Assembly (NCBI GenBank): GCA_037143575.1
Contig: JBAWYM010000047.1
Coordinates: 1 to 14,332, forward strand
Direction of reading: 5' to 3'
Source: JBAWYM01 sp037143575
GTDB lineage: Bacteria; Patescibacteriota; Gracilibacteria; Peribacterales; Peribacteraceae
Length of the DNA stretch: 14,332 nt
Shown here: in pieces, positions 6,020 through 10,308 of the stretch
How the letters are laid out: each line of letters starts with the position of its first letter
Position numbering within the stretch: position 1 is the stretch's first letter
The notes under the pieces: model-generated
Databases searched by the model: none
The model's input: only the letters and a program-made list of their open reading frames with translations
Told to the model about the DNA's origin: nothing
Program-made: the position numbers and the translations under genes

Positions 6020-7921
6020 CTACCCCCGCCACACTACCCCCACCCGCCTCCCCTTATTGGAATGCCGGAGCATTTTGCACTTGTCGCGATGGACCATCAC
6101 GGTGCCGGACCGATTGATGACCCCGCAGACCTCCTCTCGTGGTGCTTCTTCCGGCTTGCAGCACTTGGCATAGCGCGTGGGCATCCGCACATTCCCTTCG
6201 ACGACGATCTCACTATCCTTGCGCTGCAAGCGGGGACCGGATTTCTTCTTTGCCTGAGCGGGCTCCGGGATGAGCGAAGATGCAACAGCAGGAAGTTTCT
6301 TTAAGAGTAAATGCGCACGGTCCGCGCCCTGGCCGATCTTCGCGAGGAGGTCTTCGCGCTCGACCACAGTAAGCGCATGACCATCGCAGACTTTGAGAAT
6401 AGAGAGGCTGGTATCCAGTGGAGGAAGATGATGCTCCCGAAGTTCTGCGTTGAGGAGCTCGCGGCCTCGGATGATCAATTGCGGGCGGTCAATCGCCGAA
6501 AGATAGCGCTTGAGCTTGGTGCGGGAAGATGCGAGCCGCAGCACCTGCATCCAGCGCGGTGACGGACGGGGCGGAGACTGCTTGATGATTTCCACGACGT
6601 CGCCATTGGTGAGCCGGTATGAGAGCGGGGCGACGGAGCCGTTCACACGGGCTGAAGAGAACGCGATCCCGAGATCCGTGTGCACCTGGAAGGCGAAATC
6701 GAGAGGCGTGGCACCCTCCGGCAATTCCACCACATCTCCCCGCGGCGTGAGCACGAAGATATGATCGGCATAGGGAGGATCTAGCTTGCCGGTGATGGGC
6801 TCCTGTGAAACGAGAATCTGCTGGAGATGTGCGTGACGGGCCGCGCCTGCCGTCGAGCCTTCTTTATACGCCCAGTGAGCCGCCACTCCATACTGCGCCT
6901 CGCGGTGCATTTCGTGCGTACGGATCTGCACCTCGACGAAGGCATCGCCCGGCATATCGGGGAGCTCCGTGAGCGTGGTATGCAGACTCTGGTACCCGTT
7001 GGGCTTGGGGAAAGCGATGTAATCCTTGAACCGCTGCTGAATGGGCCGAGCGATCTGATGAAGAAAGCCGAGGACCTGGTAACAGCTGGGGGCATCCGGA
7101 ACGATAATCCTGAGCGCATAGAAATCGAAAAGATCGCGGATATGTGTGATCGACTTCTCGCGCATCTTTGCGAAGATGCTATAGGTCTCCTTGCGGCGGG
7201 ACTCCAGATGCACCGTGATTTTGTGCCCCCGAAAGAACGTCTTGAGATCGCGCACCGTCGCATCGAGGAACATACCGTTCTGCTCTTCTAGCTGGACAAT
7301 TTGCTCAGCAATGCGCTCGGCATCCGACGGATACATCACGGGGAACGCGCGATTTTCCAGCTCGTGCTTCAGCGAGTAGATACCCAGACGTGCCGCCACC
7401 GGAGCGAAAAGCTGGAGAACATCCCTGCAGATAATTTTCCGATCTTCTATTGGCAGCTCTTCGAGCATCCTGAGAACCGCCGTACGGTCGCACAGAATAA
7501 TGAGAACGGTCCGGATGTCATCAGATACGGAGAGGAGCATCAGCCGGAGATCATCGATCCGCGCGCGACGGGCTTGCAGCGTCACATGAGAAAGCAGATG
7601 CACAGACCCTACGAGCGACCGCACTACCGGTCCGAACTGCTCCTGCAATTCTGTGAGGGTAATCCGCCGGTCATCTAAAGCGTGATGGAGGAGTACAGCA
7701 ATGACGGTATCTTCATCCGGATGGAACGGTGCCAGGACCTCCAGTGTCTGCAGAGCATGCTCGATAACCCCCACACCCGAATGGTGCTTGCGATCGGCAT
7801 AGAGCTCACGGGCATAGTTCAGCGCGCGCTCGAGGCGACTCTGCGAAACCGAGGGCGCGACGCCATCCACACTCAGGCGCTTCATCACTGCCGCTAGCTC
7901 TGCACTCGTTACTGATCCCAT
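6020..7921 (-). CDS. rel: Long RelA/SpoT homologue, (p)ppGpp synthetase with degenerate hydrolase site and no ACT domain
   Basis: The enzyme makes the stringent-response alarmone (p)ppGpp from ATP and GDP/GTP when ribosomes stall. From ATG 7921 it is 633 aa. In order: an HD-hydrolase-like domain; a synthetase domain (about 230-360) with RRKETYSIFAKM, RFKD (297-300), NGYQSLHTT (308-316), EVQIRT (330-335) and AAHWAYKE; a TGS domain (386-446); a helical linker; and a Cys/His zinc-finger-like domain with CC (587-588), C599, H611 and C615. The protein stops about 18 residues later, where an ACT/RRM domain normally follows. The synthetase residues look intact. In the hydrolase site, the usual HD pair reads HH (LLHH, 77-80) and the Asn of DRxxN is Val, so hydrolysis is probably lost. 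The start at 7921 lies just after an extended -10; GTG/ATG codons further up add only MCYTSSS. dtd lies upstream on the same strand. Confidence 0.93.
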   Translation of the reverse strand: MGSVTSAELAAVMKRLSVDGVAPSVSQSRLERALNYARELYADRKHHSGVGVIEHALQTLEVLAPFHPDEDTVIAVLLHHALDDRRITLTELQEQFGPVVRSLVGSVHLLSHVTLQARRARIDDLRLMLLSVSDDIRTVLIILCDRTAVLRMLEELPIEDRKIICRDVLQLFAPVAARLGIYSLKHELENRAFPVMYPSDAERIAEQIVQLEEQNGMFLDATVRDLKTFFRGHKITVHLESRRKETYSIFAKMREKSITHIRDLFDFYALRIIVPDAPSCYQVLGFLHQIARPIQQRFKDYIAFPKPNGYQSLHTTLTELPDMPGDAFVEVQIRTHEMHREAQYGVAAHWAYKEGSTAGAARHAHLQQILVSQEPITGKLDPPYADHIFVLTPRGDVVELPEGATPLDFAFQVHTDLGIAFSSARVNGSVAPLSYRLTNGDVVEIIKQSPPRPSPRWMQVLRLASSRTKLKRYLSAIDRPQLIIRGRELLNAELREHHLPPLDTSLSILKVCDGHALTVVEREDLLAKIGQGADRAHLLLKKLPAVASSLIPEPAQAKKKSGPRLQRKDSEIVVEGNVRMPTRYAKCCKPEEAPREEVCGVINRSGTVMVHRDKCKMLRHSNKGRRVGVVWRG

Positions 7922-7930
7922 GGAAGAAGA

Positions 7931-7939
7931 AGTGTAGCA
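7931..7939 (-). promoter_or_regulatory. Candidate extended -10 promoter of rel
   Basis: On the minus strand the sequence reads TGCTACACT: an extended TGn followed by TACACT (4/6 of the -10 consensus), ending 9 nt before the ATG at 7921. The transcript would begin only 2-3 nt before the start codon, giving a nearly leaderless mRNA. I find no good -35. This spacing is the main reason to prefer ATG 7921 over the ATG at 7942. Confidence 0.35.
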
Positions 7940-7972
7940 CAATCAACATTAAGGATGGATGGGAGGGAAGAG

Positions 7973-8006
7973 TTTTTGGTTGATGGTTTGGGGTTATTGG
8001 TTTGGA
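7973..8006. repeat. TTGGTT-type word repeat upstream of rel
   Basis: Degenerate tandem words TTGGTT, TGGTTTGGGG and TTATTGGTTT fill this stretch, with no complementary half nearby. In the sense of the rel gene the words read AACCAA, A/C-rich, as do the words before rplJ and in the half of the 12881-13038 element nearest the MFS gene. Confidence 0.5.
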
Positions 8007-8040
8007 TGCATCGTGAGAAAAATTTGCCAGAGAAACCTCT

Positions 8041-8082
8041 GAAAAATGTCATGCTGAGCGTAGTCGAAGCATGACATTTTTC
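8041..8082. terminator. REP-like hairpin, probable bidirectional terminator after dtd
   Basis: The 15-bp arms GAAAAATGTCATGCT (8041-8055) and AGCATGACATTTTTC (8068-8082) are perfectly complementary around the 12-nt loop GAGCGTAGTCGA. Because the outer arms are A-run and T-run, RNA from either strand ends in a stem followed by Us, as in an intrinsic terminator. It lies downstream of dtd and upstream of rel, both on the minus strand. The loop is identical to that of the element at 4200-4223. Confidence 0.65.
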
Positions 8083-8088
8083 GAGACC

Positions 8089-8155
8089 GAAAACTTGTCG
8101 CTCTTCGACGGAGCCTGTCCTGAGCGAGACGAAGGGCTCAGAGTGACAAGTTTTC
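8089..8155. repeat. Second REP-like hairpin between dtd and rel
   Basis: GAAAACTTGTCGCTCT (8089-8104) pairs with AGAGTGACAAGTTTTC (8140-8155) with one mismatch. The interior reads GCCTGTCCTGAGCGAGACGA and then AGGGCTC, the same REP family with a longer stem. It lies 27 bp after the dtd stop on the minus strand and only 6 bp from the hairpin at 8041-8082. The A/T outer arms give a terminator-like shape on both strands. Confidence 0.7.
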
Positions 8156-8181
8156 TTAGTTTTTCAAAAGTTCTTTTGCAT

Positions 8182-8625
8182 TTATTTCTCCAAAAAGATC
8201 GTCACCGGCCCATCATTCGTCAAAGAAACCTCCATCTCCTCCCCAAAAACGCCGCTCTCGACCTTTGCAATTCCCAATTCCTTGAGCTTCCGCATGAAGT
8301 ACTCATACAGCACCGTCGCCTCCTGGGGCTTGGCCGCCGCCGTGTAATCCGGACGCGATCCTCGGGAGACATCACCAGCGAGCGTGAATTGCGAAACAAT
8401 CAGAATCTCTCCGCTGATATCCAGAATCGACCGGTCATTCACTTTGCCATTCTCCGCATCGAACAAGCGCAATTTCACAATCTTCTCCGCCAGCCACTGC
8501 GCCTGCAGCGACGTATCACCCTGCATCACGCAAAGAAGCAGGAGGTAGCCTCGAACGATCTTCCCGACGATCTGCTGATCAACGGATACGGAAGCCTTGG
8601 AGACACGCTGGAGGAGGAGACGCAT
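8182..8625 (-). CDS. dtd: D-aminoacyl-tRNA deacylase (D-Tyr-tRNA deacylase)
   Basis: Dtd proofreads charged tRNA by hydrolysing D-aminoacyl (and glycyl) esters, keeping D-residues out of proteins. From ATG 8625 it is 147 aa, the normal length. The start MRLLLQRVSKASVSVD is the family N terminus. The two catalytic motifs fall where expected: SQFT at residues 78-81, in a VSQFTLAGDVSRGSRPDY context, and NDGPVT at 137-142. An in-frame ATG at 8652 would add nine residues (MNRLEYSYC). It has a TTTAAT -10-like box 8 bp upstream, so it could serve a leaderless mRNA, but the family alignment favours 8625. Rel lies downstream on the same strand. rel and dtd are neighbours in many bacteria, commonly with rel first; here the order is reversed and two hairpins separate them. 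Confidence 0.95.
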   Translation of the reverse strand: MRLLLQRVSKASVSVDQQIVGKIVRGYLLLLCVMQGDTSLQAQWLAEKIVKLRLFDAENGKVNDRSILDISGEILIVSQFTLAGDVSRGSRPDYTAAAKPQEATVLYEYFMRKLKELGIAKVESGVFGEEMEVSLTNDGPVTIFLEK

Positions 8626-8714
8626 GCAATAAGAATACTCCAGACGGTTCATAGACGAGCATTAAAGAGTATTGTGTAATTTTTGCATTTTCCGGAACAA
8701 ATCCCCCTGAAGTC

Positions 8715-8742
8715 TTGACTTCCCGACGCTTACGGATAGAAT
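8715..8742 (+). promoter_or_regulatory. Promoter of the rplJ-rplL operon
   Basis: TTGACT (8715-8720) and TAGAAT (8737-8742) are 16 bp apart and each matches the sigma70 consensus at 5/6. This is the best promoter in the window, as expected for a ribosomal protein operon. Transcription would begin near 8749, just before the structured leader, leaving about 400 nt of untranslated RNA before rplJ. Confidence 0.6.
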
Positions 8743-8749
8743 TCTTGAC

Positions 8750-8867
8750 GACCGAAGACCGAGGGCACAAGGCCGCAGGCCGAAATAAGCCCCTCCGAGG
8801 CATACAGCATCGACCGCCCGGCTTACGCTTAGTGTTTCGTGCCGTGTGCCTCGCTGGTCTCCCGGTC
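8750..8867 (+). ncRNA. Putative L10 leader (autoregulatory rplJ 5' UTR structure)
   Basis: In many bacteria the L10-(L12)n complex binds its own mRNA leader and represses rplJ-rplL. Here a closed fold can be drawn: GACCG (8750-8754) with CGGTC (8863-8867); GACC (8757-8760) with GGTC (8856-8859); GAGG (8761-8764) with CCTC (8849-8852); CACA (8766-8769) with TGTG (8845-8848). This leaves a 3-nt bulge (8853-8855). Inside lies the hairpin GGCC-GCA-GGCC (8771-8781). ACCGAGGG (8758-8765) followed by ATAAG (8785-8789) and CCCTCCGAGG (8791-8800) resembles my memory of the conserved L10-leader core, in which GAGGG pairs with CCCTC (8791-8795). The two pairings of GAGG exclude each other. The position before rplJ supports the call; a covariance search would decide it. 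Confidence 0.55.
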
Positions 8868-8885
8868 AATTGGTCCCCCGGGAGA
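8858..8885 (+). promoter_or_regulatory. Hairpin competing with the closing stem of the rplJ leader
   Basis: TCTCCCGG (8858-8865) is perfectly complementary to CCGGGAGA (8878-8885) around a 12-nt loop. Its left arm uses the bases that close the leader (CGGTC at 8863-8867), so the two folds cannot coexist. Only a short ATTT-like tract follows, so it would be a weak terminator at most. It could equally be a switch in the leader fold. Confidence 0.4.
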
Positions 8886-8920
8886 TTTGCGCCATGAAAA
8901 AAAATCTCATCGGGCATCCT

Positions 8921-8960
8921 GCGGGAAGCCCTTCGACCCGGCTCAGGACAGGCATCCCGC
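8921..8960. repeat. REP-like element in the rplJ leader (inverted orientation)
   Basis: GCGGGAAGCC (8921-8930) pairs with GGCATCCCGC (8951-8960), 9 of 10 bases. The interior, read on the minus strand, is GCCTGTCCTGAGC...GTCGAAGGGC, matching the REP family seen at 8089-8155. It sits inside the transcribed leader of rplJ. Confidence 0.65.
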
Positions 8961-9036
8961 GCTCAGGAACATGCATGGTCCCCTGGAGAATTCTGCACTC
9001 GGAGAATTCCGTTGAACGGCCCCATGATGCAAAACC

Positions 9037-9053
9037 GCGGGTCGAAGACCCGC
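9037..9053. repeat. GCGGGTC-gaa-GACCCGC hairpin before rplJ
   Basis: A perfect 7-bp stem with a GAA loop in the rplJ leader. A near copy (GCGGGT-agaa-ACCCGC) lies between rplJ and rplL at 9698-9713. No T-run follows, so termination is unlikely. Confidence 0.6.
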
Positions 9054-9091
9054 TCTGTAAAGGATGGAAATGATCCCCTCAGACGAATATG

Positions 9092-9128
9092 GAAAAACTA
9101 GAAACTAGTAACTAATAAACCAGTAACC
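9092..9128. repeat. ACTAGTAA-type word repeat before rplJ
   Basis: Tandem degenerate words (AACTAGAAACTAGTAACTA, then AACCAGTAACC) end 21 bp before the rplJ start. There is no complementary half, unlike the long inverted word repeats before secF and the MFS gene. Confidence 0.55.
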
Positions 9129-9149
9129 TCATCCCTTCCACCCTCCCCC

Positions 9150-9689
9150 ATGCCCGTCACCCGCGAACAAAAATCGGTTCAGCTCAAGGAGCTCACCGAG
9201 CAGATGCAGAAAGCTGAGTCCATCATCTTCGCCCAGTACATCGGGCTGAAGGTCTCGGAAGTCGGCGAACTCCGCCAGAGACTGAAAAGTGGCAACGCCG
9301 AGATGAAGGTTGCCAAGAAGACCCTCATGCGCATCGCCGCCAAGGAGGCCAAGCTCCCTGCTATCGACGAGCACGCTCTCACCGGACCCATCGCCTGCAT
9401 CTATAGCTTTTCGGACCCCCTGTCCGGCGCCCAGATCGCCTTCGGTTTCAGCAAAGATCACAAGCAGGTGCAGCTCATCGGCGGCATCTTCGAAGGCAAA
9501 CTCCTGAGCAAAGAAGAAGCGATGGCACTGGCAACGATGCCCAGCCGTCTGCAGCTCCTCGCGATGTTCGCCGGCATGGTCCGCTCTCCCCTCACCTCCT
9601 TCGCCTCGATGTGCAGTAGCCCCCTCACCGGCTTCGCCCGCGCGCTTGCCGAAGTGGCGAAGAAGAAGGAATCTCCTGCGAATGCATAA
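9150..9689 (+). CDS. rplJ: 50S ribosomal protein L10 (uL10)
   Basis: L10 is the base of the ribosomal stalk: it binds 23S rRNA and carries the L7/L12 dimers that recruit translation factors. The 179-aa product has the family start (MPVTREQKSVQLKELTEQMQKAESIIFAQYIGLKVSEVGELRQRLK), the MKVAKKTLMRIAAKEA segment of the rRNA-binding domain, and the C-terminal helix (SPLTGFARALAEVAKKKES) that holds L7/L12. The length is typical. The ATG at 9150 follows a C-rich tract (CACCCTCCCCC) without a Shine-Dalgarno site. rplL follows 96 bp later. The usual upstream neighbours rplK and rplA are absent; dtd lies there, divergently. The gene probably answers to the leader at 8750-8867. Confidence 0.96.
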   Translation: MPVTREQKSVQLKELTEQMQKAESIIFAQYIGLKVSEVGELRQRLKSGNAEMKVAKKTLMRIAAKEAKLPAIDEHALTGPIACIYSFSDPLSGAQIAFGFSKDHKQVQLIGGIFEGKLLSKEEAMALATMPSRLQLLAMFAGMVRSPLTSFASMCSSPLTGFARALAEVAKKKESPANA

Positions 9690-9697
9690 TGATCATG

Positions 9698-9713
9698 CGG
9701 GTAGAAACCCGCG
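9698..9713. repeat. GCGGGT-agaa-ACCCGC hairpin between rplJ and rplL
   Basis: A perfect 6-bp stem with an AGAA loop, 8 bp after the rplJ stop. It closely resembles the hairpin at 9037-9053. No T-run follows, so it may mark an RNA processing site or stabilise an mRNA end rather than terminate. Confidence 0.55.
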
Positions 9714-9733
9714 CTCGAGAATTGAAAATATCG

Positions 9734-9750
9734 CTATCCGCTATCCGCTC
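9734..9750. repeat. GCTATCCGCT tandem word before rplL
   Basis: Two overlapping copies of GCTATCCGCT (9734-9743 and 9741-9750) in a C/T-rich leader that runs up to the rplL ATG. The same word sits before tig and at the end of the LCP gene. Confidence 0.6.
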
Positions 9751-9785
9751 CGTTATTCATCCCCTATCTCCCTTCCCCCCATTCT

Positions 9786-10190
9786 ATGTCAGACCAGGAT
9801 ACCCCGACGCTTGTCGCCAAAGAACAGGCCGTCATTTCAGCCCTCGAGCAGCTCAACGTCGTCGAGCTCAATAACGTCGTGAAGTACATGGAGAAAGTCT
9901 ACGGCATCTCCGCTGCCGCCCCCGCGGCCGTGGCTGCCGCCCCCGCTGCTGGTGCCGCTGTAGAAGCCGCGGAGGAGAAGTCCTCCTACACTATCGAGCT
10001 TACCGATTCCGGTGCGCAGAAAATCGCCGTGATCAAGGTGGTCCGCGAGATCACCGGACTGGGTCTCGGTGAAGCCAAGGCCGCCGTCGACAGCGCTCCA
10101 AAGGTTCTCAAGGAAGGCGTACCCAAGGCCGAGGCCGATGAAATGAAGAAGAAGCTGGAGGCCGCTGGCGCCAAGGTGTCGTTGAAATAA
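9786..10190 (+). CDS. rplL: 50S ribosomal protein L7/L12 (bL12)
   Basis: L7/L12 forms the flexible arm of the stalk that recruits elongation factors and stimulates their GTPase activity. The 134-aa product has an N-terminal dimerisation helix pair (SALEQLNVVELNNVVKYMEKVYG), an Ala/Pro-rich hinge at about residues 42-62, and the conserved C-terminal domain (KIAVIKVVREITGLGLGEAKAAVDSAPKVLKEGV to KLEAAGAKVSLK). It is slightly longer than the common 120-130 aa because of its N terminus (MSDQDTPTLVAKEQ). The ATG at 9786 is the only sensible start; it has no Shine-Dalgarno site and is preceded by a CCCTTCCCCCC-type tract. Transcription ends at the strong terminator 15 bp downstream, so the operon is just rplJ-rplL and rpoBC is not attached. 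Confidence 0.97.
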   Translation: MSDQDTPTLVAKEQAVISALEQLNVVELNNVVKYMEKVYGISAAAPAAVAAAPAAGAAVEAAEEKSSYTIELTDSGAQKIAVIKVVREITGLGLGEAKAAVDSAPKVLKEGVPKAEADEMKKKLEAAGAKVSLK

Positions 10191-10204
10191 TTCAAGGCAA
10201 GCCC

Positions 10205-10244
10205 ACCGTAGCTGGGGTTCATGAACCCCAGCTACGGTTTTTTT
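10205..10244 (+). terminator. Rho-independent terminator of rplJ-rplL
   Basis: A near-perfect palindrome: ACCGTAGCTGGGGTTCA (10205-10221) and its exact complement (10222-10238), overlapping a run of seven Ts (10238-10244). It starts 14 bp after the rplL stop codon. This is the clearest intrinsic terminator in the window. Confidence 0.93.
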
Positions 10245-10272
10245 GAAGAGCCCAAGATCGCAATCTTCACCT

Positions 10273-10301
10273 TTGTCTCCCACTTCATTTTTCTCTAGAC
10301 T
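10273..10301 (+). promoter_or_regulatory. Candidate promoter of the LCP gene, nearly leaderless
   Basis: TTGTCT (10273-10278) and TAGACT (10296-10301) are 17 bp apart, each 4/6 to consensus, directly after the rplL terminator. The -10 ends only 7 bp before the ATG at 10309, so the transcript would begin at or next to the start codon. A promoter is needed here because the terminator isolates the gene. Confidence 0.45.
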
Positions 10302-10308
10302 GCAGTCC

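Larger units (their letters stand above)
8653..9149. other. Gene-free region between dtd and rplJ (divergent)
   Basis: About 500 bp with no gene I would accept; the short reading frames here have no recognisable product. It contains the putative dtd promoter area (8661-8700), a strong plus-strand promoter (8715-8742), the L10-leader-like structure (8750-8867), a competing hairpin (8858-8885), a REP-like element (8921-8960), a direct repeat of GGAGAATTC (at about 8985 and 9001), a GCGGGTC hairpin (9037-9053) and an ACTAGTAA word repeat (9092-9128). The whole stretch from about 8749 would be the rplJ leader. Confidence 0.6.

Noticed and set aside
4179..8155. CRISPR array from the repeated CCTGAGC words
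   Set aside because: Copies are few, irregularly spaced, in both orientations and palindromic, with no spacer pattern and no cas genes.
8579..8917. 112-aa minus-strand frame across the rplJ leader
   Set aside because: It overlaps the promoter, the structured leader and the dtd start; its Arg/Pro-rich translation looks like non-coding DNA.
8745..8920. RNase P RNA, tmRNA or SRP RNA in the dtd-rplJ gap
   Set aside because: None of their conserved cores could be found; the region fits an rplJ leader better.
10243..10308. TTG start for the LCP gene
   Set aside because: The codon lies in the T-run of the rplL terminator and upstream of the likely LCP promoter; ATG 10309 gives a normal LCP N terminus.
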